Shown: positions 31,160 through 40,799 of the stretch, piece by piece
Layout of the letters: each line of letters opens with the position of its first letter
Position numbering within the stretch: position 1 is the stretch's first letter
NCBI RefSeq assembly: GCF_014982855.1
Contig: NZ_JADCKF010000004.1
Location: 1-64,000, forward strand
Source of the DNA: Pseudoflavonifractor gallinarum
Lineage (GTDB): Bacteria; Bacillota; Clostridia; Oscillospirales; Oscillospiraceae
Reading direction: 5' to 3'
Length of the DNA stretch: 64,000 nt
Notes under the pieces: generated by a model
Seen by the model: the letters and a program-made list of their open reading frames with translations, nothing else
The model's database searches: none
What the model was told of the DNA's origin: nothing
Made by a program: the position numbers and the translations under genes

Positions 31160-32023
31160 TCAATCAAAATCCATCCAGACCAAGTGTTTTCCGCAGTGGA
31201 GGCACTGGAACAGATAGCATTGCAGATGCCCGCCATTGACGGATTCCTGAATCATTTCCCTCTGCTCATCGTCCCACATGGGATCGTCCAGCACATCCTC
31301 CAGCACACCCAGCGCCCGCAGTTCTCTGGCACCCACATGGCCCAGATAGGCGCAGTAGTCGCCGCAGTGGGCGCGCCAGTATTCCTGCTGCCAACCGGAG
31401 TAGCCGGGAGTTCGGTGGATGAGCTCGTCCAACTGGGCCGGATTCTCCACGCCATCGTCCACGGAGCAATCGTCCTGGAAGCTGCCGTCATATTTCCGGG
31501 CCGCCTCGCCGCTGGAGATACACTCCGGGCACAGACACTCAATATCCTCCACAGCGTAAAAGGGGCCTGTATAGAAAATATGGGTCGTCTTGCCGCAGCA
31601 GTCGCAGGCAACGCCATCCGCGGACTCCTCAAAAGCGCCGGTTTCCAGCGGATTGGGGTGATACCGGAAGGTGGGCAGGCCCAGCTGAGCCTGCCGCTCC
31701 TTCTCTTTCTGCTTTTCCTGCGGCGTTTTGGGCTTGGGGAGAGCATAATGATTGCCCCAGTTTTCCGCATATTCCTTCAGCGTGCCCAGCCGCTTGAGTG
31801 TCTTTTTATCGGAACGATTTCCGATTTGGCAGAGCAGTTCGTAGGCATCCTTCTTGAAGTCCAGCAGATCATACACATCCACCAGCACTTCCTTGGCCTG
31901 TTTGTCTTCCGATAGCTCCAGTTTCTCCTTGAAGGTATAGAGAGCGCGGACACTGTCTGGATTTCCTTTTGTTTCTCGAAACTGTTTTTGGAGTTCAATA
32001 TATTCCTTCAGATATTCGTTCAT
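31160..32023 (-). CDS. CbrC-family protein (colicin E2 tolerance type)
   Basis: This 287-residue protein has a helical N-terminal third (residues 1-90, TPR-like) fused to a CbrC/UPF0167 domain: FRYHPNPLETGAF, CDCCGK, IFYTGPFYAVEDIECLCPEC, TPGYSGWQQEYWRAHCGDYC, GHVGARELRALG, and a final CLHCGK. In E. coli CbrC gives tolerance to colicin E2, a DNase. The paired cysteines suggest zinc. The N-terminal extension is not part of the usual ~190-residue family. Confidence 0.8.
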   Translation of the reverse strand: MNEYLKEYIELQKQFRETKGNPDSVRALYTFKEKLELSEDKQAKEVLVDVYDLLDFKKDAYELLCQIGNRSDKKTLKRLGTLKEYAENWGNHYALPKPKTPQEKQKEKERQAQLGLPTFRYHPNPLETGAFEESADGVACDCCGKTTHIFYTGPFYAVEDIECLCPECISSGEAARKYDGSFQDDCSVDDGVENPAQLDELIHRTPGYSGWQQEYWRAHCGDYCAYLGHVGARELRALGVLEDVLDDPMWDDEQREMIQESVNGGHLQCYLFQCLHCGKHLVWMDFD

Positions 32024-32038
32024 GGTCACAATCTCCCA

Positions 32039-35000
32039 TCAATCCCACCAGAAGTACCAGACGGTGGACTGCCACAGGGCATCTGCCAAGGAGCCAATGC
32101 TTCCATCCTCATTCTGATCCAGATCCGGGCAGAAGCCATACAGTTCTACCGCCACATCCATGGCCTTCTCCTTGGGGACGGGGGCCGGAAGCAGGAACTC
32201 CAGCTCATCGTGGCTCATGGCGGCAGGAACTGCGCCGTACTGCTCGAACCAGTATTTGGCCGTAGCCATCAGGTCCGGTGTGTCGGGGCAGTCGTTCCAG
32301 TTTCCGAAGGGCAGGTATGCGAAGATCTCCCAGGGATTCTTCACCGGGATCTTGGCCAGGATGAGCGGATAGGTCATCTCCGTATCATCATCCCAGTAGC
32401 TGGAGAAGCGGTCGTTGGGTTCTCCGCCCTCCATCTCGCCCAGGATCTCCTCATCCCAGTCCATATCGTCATCCTCGGCTTCTTCCTTGCGCTGGCCGAT
32501 CAGTGCCTCCAGGACCGCCTTGCTGTCCTTGACAGGTGCAGACAGTATCTTCTTCCGGTAGTCGGCTACCTTGTCCGGGTCGAAAGCATAGTCGTCCTCA
32601 CCATCACTGTCCGGGTCGGAATTCATAATGAGGCACTCCCACAGGGTTTCGTCATCCGCCTTGATGAACACTGGCACAAAGCCTTCTTTGACACTTTCCC
32701 GTTTGGCATAGCTGTATGCCGACATGATGGGATCATCGTCCTTCATGGAGGGGAAATAGGTGCATTCACAGTCCAGATACTCCATCAACGCCTCAGCCAG
32801 TTCGGAGGGTTCCAGCGTGTCCTCGTCGAAGTCCTGTCCCTGCCAGTTGGTGAAGCGTTCCTCGATCACCTTTGCCATGGCCTGGTAGTAGTCCTCGTCA
32901 AATGGGATGAACAGTGGGGCCTTAAACTGGAACTCATCGGAGTAATACTTTTCTGGGCCGAGATATTCCAAGGCATAGTTTTCAATGTCACGGGGGAAAT
33001 TTGGACTATCAGGTTCGCCATAGTAGTAAGAAGTAAATGCTCGCCCAACCTTATTGAACATCGGAACCATAATCTGCCCGTTCAGTTTGTCCCGAATAAA
33101 CGCCCGCAGATCCACACTGGCAGGGTCGGCTTTGACCTGTTTGGCCACTTCGCCGTATTCGTTCAGAAAGTCCTCGCCCATCAGATCATGCTCTATGCAC
33201 CAGCGGAGGTAAATGGCAAAGAGGTTATAAGCATTTATGGGGTCAACGGGCAGCCCCTTCTCCTCAATACTCTCGATATGATAGGAGGCATCGTCCATCT
33301 CACCGTCAAAATCATCATTGGAAAGGGTTCCACGAGTGATAGCATCCTGACGATCAGGCTCCACCACAAAGCTGATGCCGTTCATTTTGTCCAGCAGGGC
33401 ATCCGCGTCATGGGCCAGCTTATATTCCAATTCATCCCGGTAGAGAGGGATCACCTGATAGAAGTTGACCTCCTCGCCGCTCGGCAGGATGCAGACCTCG
33501 CTGCCATCTTCGGTATCCTGGGGACCGGTCAGAATGGCAGCGCACAGCTTTGTATCCTTTGCAAAGTCCTCTTCATTGTCCATGGTATGGCCGAAGCCCA
33601 GCCAGGTATCGCTGGCAATGGGAAGGCGGGCCAGGGCTTTCAGCAGGCGAATGGGCCAGTACCATCGCTCATTCTTCAGGTCCTCACGCTTCAGTTTCCA
33701 GTTCCCCGGCAGCGCGATAGCAAGCTCCGCCCGCTCCAGCTTGTATTCGGCCAGTTCCTCCGGCACATTCATCCGGTGGGCACCCATACCCATGGTTACC
33801 AGGGTGTAGTAGTCCCGATCCCCAGAGGGCGGCACCACGCAGATGTCCACATGGATGTCCGGGGAAGACAGCTCGTGGAACACATTCTCAAACTTGCCGA
33901 AATACTGCTGAATGTGAGCCTCGACGGCCTCCATCTCCTCCTCGGTGTAGACCTCGGGAACACCGTTTTCTTCATCCTCGGGCACTTCACCGTCCGGGTC
34001 ATCGTCATCATCGTCAGGGTCATTGTCCGATGACGCCCAGGAGATTTTCAGAGTCATCTGCTCCTCCGGCAGTCCGACGCCAGGGCTGCGGGTGATGGTG
34101 TGCTTATCATCTGCATCAAAACCGATGGTCTCCCCATCGTGCAGTTCCACATCATTCTCCAGCACATAGGACACAAGGCTGGCCAAAAAGTCCCGCAGAT
34201 CGCTCGGCTTGGCATCGGTACCCAGTACCTCCATCTCGTCTTTGCCAAACACATCCAGACCGTAGGTGTAGCCGTTCATGCCATTCTCATCCCGCCAGAG
34301 GCCGAACCAGATCCAGTTGAAGATGGGCAGCTCGTCCTCCTGCATCATGTCGGCAAAGCCCTCATAGAACCGGGGCTCAAACACCACGCCGCTGGTGTAG
34401 ATGCCGGTGGCATATTCCTGGCGGCAGCAGGCGGCAACCACCTTGGTGAACAGCTTGCCCTTTTCCAGCAGATCCTCCTCTTTACCCAGCACTGCTACCA
34501 TCAGGTGGGCACGGTGCTTTTTGGCTACCTTGACCGCATCCTCCCACATATAGTTGTTTTCCGCATTGCCCTCGGCCTCGCCGCCGGGGATGGGATAGTT
34601 ATTCAGGCTGACGGCGGCGAGCATATCGCCTACTTCAAACACCAGCGCGTCATCGTCCTTCTCCTCACTGGCGTCATATTCATCCACGACGATGTCCCAC
34701 TTTTCCTTCATATCCCGGATGAACTGCTTTTTATCCCATTCTGCCTTGGACAGCAGCACGAAGCCGGTGAAGACGCCTGTGTGGTCACTCTCGTCCTCGG
34801 CTTCTGCCTCAGCTCGCTTTGCAATCTCCTCCTGACACGCTTGAATCACCGCCGGGGCGTCCTCGTCCTCAGGGTCCAGCTCGGCCCACCGCTGGGCGTA
34901 GGGGATGGCCTTTTCTTCCTGACCATATAGATACTGATAGGCATAGGCCATCCGCATATTCCACTGGGCCTTGTCCTGACCCTCTTCTTGGACGGACTCC

Positions 35001-37642
35001 AGCATTTCGATAGCTCGGCGCAGGGCCTTATCTCCCTTATAATTAGGGGGGACCTCCTTGTGGTCGCCCAGAATAGCGTAGTTCTCCAGCGCCCGTGCCA
35101 TGGCATAGGCGGTGCGGTAGTTTCGCCAATCTTCCGGGATGGCGTTCAATGCCTGGATGCAGTGGGTGTATTCATCCTCGTCGTTCCACTGCTCCAGCTG
35201 CTGGAAAAATTCTTCTTCGTTCTGCGGGGTGTAAGGGATATAGTCCATGCCCGTCAGCGTCTCGTCCAACTCAGGGACCTGATCCTCATCGTCCGGTTCC
35301 TTCTCGGGCGGCGTTTTCAGATTCACAGTGCCTGCTTCCCGACGGAAGGTGTGGAAGCTGGCCCAGGGGATGTCGCTGCACTCGAAGAACTCCTTTGCCA
35401 TCTGGAGCGCCGTCCGTATGTCCCAGGCGATGAAATCTACATAGCCGCAGAAAAGACCGGTAGCTCCGCCGATGAGGGTGAGCACCTCCGGTCCGTCCCC
35501 AGTGGTGAACACTTCCTCCAGCTTGTCCCGGAAGTCGAAGATCTTATCCGTTCCTTCTTCTTCCCGGAGGGTATCCAGGGGATAGCAGAAGAAGCCCGCC
35601 ACTGCGCCGTCGGCATGGAGCGCGTCCATGAAGTCATTGTCGGCATCCAGATAGCCGTTGATGAGCGGCACGCAGTTGGTGGAGCCGGCCATCACATCCA
35701 GCCGCCAGTCGGCTTCCGGGTCTTTGTTGGGTTCCATTTTGTAGCCAAGATAGCTGTTCAGATAGGCTTCTGGGTCGGTGGAAAGGTTCGCTCCCTTTTC
35801 TTTCAGTTTGTCAGGCAGCTGGGACAGGAGGAATGACTGCTCCGCCTTGGGCTCCTCCAGCACATTGAAGTCATCAATGTACCACATGTGGGAGATCTCG
35901 CCCAGCACTTGGTCGGTGAGGGTGGTGAGCATCCACCAGACCCGGCCTTCCGCCTCCCGGAGCATGGGCAGCAGCTTTTCGCAGTAGGCGGAGATGGCGA
36001 AGCTGTTTTCACCCTGCTCCTCCAGCCAGATCTGCACATCATCCCCGGAGATGTCCCATCCATCCTCGGTACGCAGACCGATGTTCTGGAGGGGCTGACG
36101 GCCCACCAGGATGTTCCAGTGCTCCAGCACCTCCTTGGGGGCGTGCTTCTGGAAGTAAATCAGCTCAAACAGCTTGACCTTGTCACCCTCCGGGGTGAGG
36201 ATCAACTCATGCTTTTCGCCATTGAAGCCCATCTCGAAGGAGATTTCGTCAAACGCCTGGTTCAAAGCTCCTTCCATTTGGGCCACGATTTCGGCGCCGC
36301 GGGTGTGGTCTTTGTCGTCGTCCATCATCTGGCGCAGCTCCGCTTCCATCTCGGCAAAGGTTTCCCACCAGTCCTCTGTCCGTTCCCGGAAGCACTCCGA
36401 GAACTGTGGCAGAGAAATGCGGTGCTCGCAGTCATCAATGAGTTTTTGGGTGTCCTCGTCTCCAGGAAGTTTCTCCAGTGCCTTGCGGAAATACGGCAAT
36501 GCCCGGCCCTCCTGGTCCAGAAAGTAATAGGAATATCCCATACGGAAGTTCCAGCAGTGGTCTTCCGCAAAGTATTCCTCATGGGGCTTGAGCAGAGCGA
36601 TGGCCTTTTTGAGCATCTCTTTGCCGCCTGGCTTATATGGGTCTGCCAGATTGTTATAGGCGCGGGCCAGTTCGCTGTCCATCTCCGGGGTACGCTCCCC
36701 AGCAGGGATGGCCTCCAGCGCGTCAATGATTTTCTGATATTGGCCCTTTTCATGCCACTTCTGGCACTGCTTCAAAATGTCCATATCCGGGTCCTCCTCG
36801 TCCTCATCCGGTTTCCAGTCTTTGATCTGCTGGAACACGCCATTTTCATCCCGCTCAAAGGCGCAGGGGGCGGGGGTGTTCAGCAGAGGAATGATGTCGG
36901 GATCGTCGTTGCAGATTGTGTTCAGCTTGTAAATCCCGGCATTGTTGGGATCGTCCATGTACTCCTCACTCTCATCACCGGCGGTGAAGCGCCAGCCGCT
37001 GTCCCAGTCGCCGTCCGGCTTCTCCCGGTAACAGTAGCCAACCTTGCAGCCCTCCACCGTGATGCGGTTGGTGGCAATGCAGCCATCGGCACCCTTCCAG
37101 TCAGGGAGCAGAGATTTTACATCCTCCGCTTTCACATGGTAGTCCCGGTTGCGGCCAGCGGCCTCGTACAGCTCCTTCCGCAGCGCCTCCACATCCCGAG
37201 CCATCTCCTGAATCTCCTCGTTGTCCATCATCTCACTGAGGTCATATTCCAGCGGATTCTGGGCAAAATCCGCCAGTGCCTTGTTCATGGCGTCATGCTC
37301 CTCTGGCGTGACGGTGATGCGGATGCGGCGGGCAGGGGTGTTGTACTCGTCCAGATCCTGAAGGTTTACACTGCCGCTGACGCTGCACTCCAGCAGGATG
37401 GCGGCCAGATCAGTGACCACATCAATGGCGAAGTGGAAGTCCATCTCCACGCCATCGGAGTGTGTAAACTCCAGATACTCCACGGTCTGGCGGAAGTCCC
37501 AGTTCTGCTTGTCCAGCCCGATCTTGGCGAAAATCTCGCTGAGGGGGATTTCCTCTTTCTTCTGGTCTTCTAAAAAGGCCACAAGGTTCAGGCTGTCGTC
37601 CGAGCCTCCGATAAAGTTGCCCCAGTATTTTTTGATATACAT
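32039..37642 (-). CDS. Giant multi-domain poly-immunity protein
   Basis: This 1,867-residue acidic cytoplasmic protein starts at ATG 37642 behind AGGAGG. Domains in order: an uncharacterised N-terminus, DUF2185/Imm33 (~185-275, VGYCYREKPDGDWDSGWRF), TPR-like repeats (~290-410), an unknown ~400-residue part, a second TPR-like block (~810-945), DUF4261 (~950-1200, GFVLLSKAEWDKK to DGETIGFD), an aspartate-rich linker, SUFU (~1230-1420, suppressor of fused type), an unknown part with a IYLRWCIEHDLMGEDFLNEY motif, and DUF4253 (~1750-1867, AYLPFGNWNDCP to the terminal WYFWWD). Each named domain is a known immunity family. Fusing them could let one protein block several toxins or act as a scaffold. 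One continuous frame, with no sign of decay. Confidence 0.8.
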   Translation of the reverse strand: MYIKKYWGNFIGGSDDSLNLVAFLEDQKKEEIPLSEIFAKIGLDKQNWDFRQTVEYLEFTHSDGVEMDFHFAIDVVTDLAAILLECSVSGSVNLQDLDEYNTPARRIRITVTPEEHDAMNKALADFAQNPLEYDLSEMMDNEEIQEMARDVEALRKELYEAAGRNRDYHVKAEDVKSLLPDWKGADGCIATNRITVEGCKVGYCYREKPDGDWDSGWRFTAGDESEEYMDDPNNAGIYKLNTICNDDPDIIPLLNTPAPCAFERDENGVFQQIKDWKPDEDEEDPDMDILKQCQKWHEKGQYQKIIDALEAIPAGERTPEMDSELARAYNNLADPYKPGGKEMLKKAIALLKPHEEYFAEDHCWNFRMGYSYYFLDQEGRALPYFRKALEKLPGDEDTQKLIDDCEHRISLPQFSECFRERTEDWWETFAEMEAELRQMMDDDKDHTRGAEIVAQMEGALNQAFDEISFEMGFNGEKHELILTPEGDKVKLFELIYFQKHAPKEVLEHWNILVGRQPLQNIGLRTEDGWDISGDDVQIWLEEQGENSFAISAYCEKLLPMLREAEGRVWWMLTTLTDQVLGEISHMWYIDDFNVLEEPKAEQSFLLSQLPDKLKEKGANLSTDPEAYLNSYLGYKMEPNKDPEADWRLDVMAGSTNCVPLINGYLDADNDFMDALHADGAVAGFFCYPLDTLREEEGTDKIFDFRDKLEEVFTTGDGPEVLTLIGGATGLFCGYVDFIAWDIRTALQMAKEFFECSDIPWASFHTFRREAGTVNLKTPPEKEPDDEDQVPELDETLTGMDYIPYTPQNEEEFFQQLEQWNDEDEYTHCIQALNAIPEDWRNYRTAYAMARALENYAILGDHKEVPPNYKGDKALRRAIEMLESVQEEGQDKAQWNMRMAYAYQYLYGQEEKAIPYAQRWAELDPEDEDAPAVIQACQEEIAKRAEAEAEDESDHTGVFTGFVLLSKAEWDKKQFIRDMKEKWDIVVDEYDASEEKDDDALVFEVGDMLAAVSLNNYPIPGGEAEGNAENNYMWEDAVKVAKKHRAHLMVAVLGKEEDLLEKGKLFTKVVAACCRQEYATGIYTSGVVFEPRFYEGFADMMQEDELPIFNWIWFGLWRDENGMNGYTYGLDVFGKDEMEVLGTDAKPSDLRDFLASLVSYVLENDVELHDGETIGFDADDKHTITRSPGVGLPEEQMTLKISWASSDNDPDDDDDDPDGEVPEDEENGVPEVYTEEEMEAVEAHIQQYFGKFENVFHELSSPDIHVDICVVPPSGDRDYYTLVTMGMGAHRMNVPEELAEYKLERAELAIALPGNWKLKREDLKNERWYWPIRLLKALARLPIASDTWLGFGHTMDNEEDFAKDTKLCAAILTGPQDTEDGSEVCILPSGEEVNFYQVIPLYRDELEYKLAHDADALLDKMNGISFVVEPDRQDAITRGTLSNDDFDGEMDDASYHIESIEEKGLPVDPINAYNLFAIYLRWCIEHDLMGEDFLNEYGEVAKQVKADPASVDLRAFIRDKLNGQIMVPMFNKVGRAFTSYYYGEPDSPNFPRDIENYALEYLGPEKYYSDEFQFKAPLFIPFDEDYYQAMAKVIEERFTNWQGQDFDEDTLEPSELAEALMEYLDCECTYFPSMKDDDPIMSAYSYAKRESVKEGFVPVFIKADDETLWECLIMNSDPDSDGEDDYAFDPDKVADYRKKILSAPVKDSKAVLEALIGQRKEEAEDDDMDWDEEILGEMEGGEPNDRFSSYWDDDTEMTYPLILAKIPVKNPWEIFAYLPFGNWNDCPDTPDLMATAKYWFEQYGAVPAAMSHDELEFLLPAPVPKEKAMDVAVELYGFCPDLDQNEDGSIGSLADALWQSTVWYFWWD

Positions 37643-37653
37643 GACCATCCTCC

Positions 37654-38502
37654 TCACTTGCGCGTCAAAGTTCCGTTATCAATAAGGGCAGCCTCCCGGA
37701 TGCGCCGGAGGGATTCCGGCTCCAGCAAAAACTCCCGCAGGTTCGGGTCCTCAAAGAAGGACATGGGACGCACCTGCGTCGGCCCGGCAACCGCCCACAG
37801 CCGCGATGTTGCCAACCGCTCCGCTGTCTGGAGCGCCTTCTCCTGCTCGCCCAGATAGAGATAGCGGGCGATTGCGTCCCGATAGGAGGAGTCAGCCATG
37901 GGCACGCCTTGAATCTCCTCAAAGAGATCTACGGCATCCCTGGCGGTTCCGAACATACAGCAGTGGTTATAGAGCTTCCGCCTGGCATCGGGATCGTCTG
38001 GCGAGAGCTTTTTATTCTGTTCCACCAGCTTTGCCCAGAGCTGCTCCTTCGTTTGAGGTTCCTCCGGTTCATGGTAGGGGTAGTTCTTGTCGTTGTCCGC
38101 AAAGGGCATAACGCCCCGCTTGAGGTAGTCCATCAGAATGTCACAGAACCGATCCCGCTGGGGGAGGCCGTTCTCAGCCCGGATGCGCGCCTGTTCTTTC
38201 ATCAGCGCCTCAATCAGTTCCTGCTCCCGGTGGAGCTGGATGGCGGCCACCGTCATGGCAATCATGTGTTCATCGCTCACATTGCTGTAATACCACTCCT
38301 CCAGCCAGGGAAGGATGGTCAGATCCAAAGCCAGCGCCTTTTCATAGTCCAGGTTGAAATAGGCGACCTCAGCCTTGACCGCTGCTACCTGATGGGGGTA
38401 TTTATCGGAAAAGGATTCCAGGGTATCCAAGGCCCCTTCTTTGCCATCCATGATCTCATAGCAGACCATGCGGGCTTTCTTGGGAAGTTTCACGACATCC
38501 AT
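37654..38502 (-). CDS. TPR-like helical protein
   Basis: This 282-residue protein starts at 38502 behind GAAGGAGG. It consists almost wholly of helix pairs of TPR type (AEVAYFNLDYEKALALDLTI, DAIARYLYLGEQEKALQTAE). It lies 11 nt upstream of the giant poly-immunity gene, which itself holds TPR-like blocks, and the two products may work together. The family is not recognised. Confidence 0.6.
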   Translation of the reverse strand: MDVVKLPKKARMVCYEIMDGKEGALDTLESFSDKYPHQVAAVKAEVAYFNLDYEKALALDLTILPWLEEWYYSNVSDEHMIAMTVAAIQLHREQELIEALMKEQARIRAENGLPQRDRFCDILMDYLKRGVMPFADNDKNYPYHEPEEPQTKEQLWAKLVEQNKKLSPDDPDARRKLYNHCCMFGTARDAVDLFEEIQGVPMADSSYRDAIARYLYLGEQEKALQTAERLATSRLWAVAGPTQVRPMSFFEDPNLREFLLEPESLRRIREAALIDNGTLTRK

Positions 38503-38728
38503 GTTGACGCCTCCTTCAGTCTTTTTTCTGTAAATAGTAGGTTCCACACCGGCCCCACAGCCGGGTGTCCAGATTTTCCTTTTTGATATCTGCCATCTGC
38601 CGAAAGACCGGCTTGATTGCCTATCAGCAAAGACAGTCGAGGCTGTCAGCGGCGGCTCATGAAATGTGCAGTTCATCTTGACCGTTGCTGGCTCGGTTGG
38701 CTTTGCTATCTCCCCGATAAATGGGAAG
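38503..38728 (-). other. Longest gap inside the immunity array (226 nt)
   Basis: No convincing gene or terminator is seen. A tiny frame (38516-38596, 26 residues, MADIKKENLDTRLWGRCGTY...) ends right before the ribosome-binding site of the TPR gene but has no good site of its own; it may be a remnant. A dyad ACACCCGGC/GGCCGGTGT lies within it. An internal promoter here is possible but I find no consensus boxes. Confidence 0.3.
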
Positions 38729-39139
38729 TTATCGACCTGTTTTTGATAGTCTGTTCTGCAAGAAGATAACAGCGGCTTCATGTACTTCTTCTCTTAATTC
38801 GCCCTGTGTAGGACTTTTTGCAATCCTCTGTATATCTGAGAGAATACAATTTATGCTCTCATCGGAAAAAAGAGGTACCAGACAGGTGATAATCCAATAC
38901 TTCCATATGTCGTCTTTTTCATGTGGACTTAAAACTCTATGAATTAAAGGGACAAGGGCTGATTGGTGTAAAGCGAGCACCGGCAAAATATCACCAGCAA
39001 CAGGCCAATTACAGTCCTGTATCCACTCCAAAAGAGAGGGTAATATCGGCTCAATCTCATTGTCAGTAAGGTGTTTTAGCCTCTCTATATTTGAACTATC
39101 AAATTTATTTTTTGGCACTAAGTCGTGAATATCTGTCAT
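38729..39139 (-). CDS. DUF5071-family protein
   Basis: This 136-residue protein fits DUF5071: DIHDLVPKNKFDSSNIERLK, LLEWIQDCNWPVAGDILPVL, then IWKYWIITCLVPLF. The family is an all-helical, HEAT-like fold of unknown role found with immunity genes. Base composition is AT-richer than most neighbours, which hints at separate acquisition. About 120 nt with only a 17-residue frame lie upstream. Confidence 0.75.
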   Translation of the reverse strand: MTDIHDLVPKNKFDSSNIERLKHLTDNEIEPILPSLLEWIQDCNWPVAGDILPVLALHQSALVPLIHRVLSPHEKDDIWKYWIITCLVPLFSDESINCILSDIQRIAKSPTQGELREEVHEAAVIFLQNRLSKTGR

Positions 39140-39259
39140 ATTAGCTCTTAATCTCCATCTCAAATATTATTTTGTCGTTCTCCAAATACTTTTTTCTTTC
39201 TTAAAGAAGACGGAGCGTGTTGTTCACCTTGTCTGTACCATACGCGGTACGCATGGCAT

Positions 39260-39814
39260 TCACTCCTCTAAGCGTTTCAGGTACGGAGCAGGGACCACCT
39301 TTGTCAGCCACACTCCATTGGCGGATAAATAAAAGAGATATCCGTCGCGGTGCATCTGTCCGGCATCCACCAGGTAAATCACAGGCTGGCCGTGCCGTTG
39401 GCCTACTTTTTCGGCGGTTTCGGGATCTGGGGACAGATGGACATACAGGCGGCTTTGGGGAAGCAGTCCCTGGACCTCGATGGAGGCGGCAAACCGCTGG
39501 GCTGTTCCGTGGTACAGCGTCTCCGGTGGTTCAGTCACGGGGAGTTCCACATCCACCTGAATGGAGTGGCCCTGGTTGGCCCGGATTTTTTTCCCGTCCT
39601 CGCTGAAGGAATACCGCTGCTTTTCATCACTCCGCACGATTTCCTCCAGAATGTCCCGGTTGATGGGGTATTTTCTGCTGATACCCGCCAGCAGCGCATT
39701 GACATCCGCCCAGCCATGGGTATCCAACTTGATCCCAATAACCTCCGGCTTGTGCCGAAGGATCAAGCTGATATACTTGCTGATCCTTGTAAGATCGGGT
39801 GTTGTTTCTCTCAT
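39260..39814 (-). CDS. kptA: RNA 2'-phosphotransferase, KptA/Tpt1 family
   Basis: This 184-residue protein starts at 39814 behind GGAGG. Family motifs are ISLILRHKPEVIGI, DTHGWADVNALL, RYSF with IRANQGHSI, LYHGT, VHLSPDPETA and GQPVIYLVDAG. KptA transfers an internal RNA 2'-phosphate to NAD+, forming ADP-ribose 1'',2''-cyclic phosphate, and most bacteria have no known substrate for it. Its place in an immunity array suggests it reverses or repairs RNA damage from a toxin (inference). Confidence 0.85.
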   Translation of the reverse strand: MRETTPDLTRISKYISLILRHKPEVIGIKLDTHGWADVNALLAGISRKYPINRDILEEIVRSDEKQRYSFSEDGKKIRANQGHSIQVDVELPVTEPPETLYHGTAQRFAASIEVQGLLPQSRLYVHLSPDPETAEKVGQRHGQPVIYLVDAGQMHRDGYLFYLSANGVWLTKVVPAPYLKRLEE

Positions 39815-39830
39815 GGTGCCCTCCGCATTC

Positions 39831-40799
39831 TCAAATTGCCTCCACCCGGATAATAGGCCGGTAGAAGTCATAGTCGCCGTTTAGTTCCTTGTCTTCCTGC
39901 ACTTCCGGCTTGTAGTGGGGCGAACAGGGCAAGAAACCGAGGAAAATTCCAAGTCCGCCGCAGATGCTGCGCCCGCCATCACCGCCGCAGGTGGTAAACT
40001 GCTCGGCCTTCACGACCTCCCGCATATAGGGGTCATAGGCGATGGACACTCCGAAGAAGTTGGGCTCCTCCATATCGAAGGGCTTGTCCTCATCCTCTGG
40101 GCTTTCGAAGTGGTGCAGGTGCATGGAGTAGTCCATTCCATCCCCCCAGGGGAACAGGGTGCGGCACCCTCCGCCGCACAGATAGGCCCACTCGTCCGCT
40201 GTAGGCAACGAAAGCCCCTGCTTTTCCAGCCCGGCAAGGAGTTCATTGTAATCAGTGCGGTTATAGATACAGATCTGAAAGCCCTTTTCCGTCCGCTCAA
40301 TGCGGGCTGACTGGTGCATAGTAAGGCTGTCAAGGTCGCTCCAGGCAAACTCCCGGAACTGCTTCAGCCAGTCAGGATGGGCGGTCAATCTGGGATCGTC
40401 CATTGTGACCAGCTCCCAGCACAGTTCCTCCAACTCCCGGCCCACCAGCATAGGGCCAATAGCTGCCTGCCGAACGGGAGCCATGCTTTCCCGGATCATC
40501 TCCTCTGGGTCCTGTTCCATCTCCCATTCCTGGAACAAATAGTCCAGTTCCTCCCGGCTGTCCTGACTGAGCCCTATGGCGAACCGTTCCCAGCCCAGGG
40601 TGACGGTATCGCCGGGAACGAAAACATACTCCCGGCTATCTTTCTCGAATATGCCGGTGGTACAGTTCTGGCCCCAGCGATCAAAGGTATGTAGACCGAG
40701 AAAGGTCATATTATAACGAGCAGCCAGGCGTTCCATCAGCGCCTGTTTCTCGGTGGTTTCCAGTTGATCGAATTGGGTGCGGAATAAATTTTCGTTCAC
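39831..40799 (-). CDS. FGE/SUMF1-like domain protein
   Basis: This 322-residue protein carries features of the formylglycine-generating-enzyme/sulfatase-modifying fold: FVPGDTVTLGWERF early, then LPTADEWAYLCGGGCRTLFPWG and a C-terminal LGIFLGFLPC...YDFYRPIIRV. The conserved cysteine pair of true FGE enzymes is not evident, so it may be a binding rather than catalytic version. It overlaps the next gene upstream by 4 nt. Function in the array is unknown. Confidence 0.6.
   Translation of the reverse strand: MNENLFRTQFDQLETTEKQALMERLAARYNMTFLGLHTFDRWGQNCTTGIFEKDSREYVFVPGDTVTLGWERFAIGLSQDSREELDYLFQEWEMEQDPEEMIRESMAPVRQAAIGPMLVGRELEELCWELVTMDDPRLTAHPDWLKQFREFAWSDLDSLTMHQSARIERTEKGFQICIYNRTDYNELLAGLEKQGLSLPTADEWAYLCGGGCRTLFPWGDGMDYSMHLHHFESPEDEDKPFDMEEPNFFGVSIAYDPYMREVVKAEQFTTCGGDGGRSICGGLGIFLGFLPCSPHYKPEVQEDKELNGDYDFYRPIIRVEAI

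Noticed and set aside
31988-37573. Long open frames on the plus strand (31988-34033 and 35888-37573, 561-681 codons) opposite the giant gene
   Set aside because: They lie antisense to a protein with clear domains, have no ribosome-binding sites, and their translations show composition bias without domains. They are shadows of codon bias.
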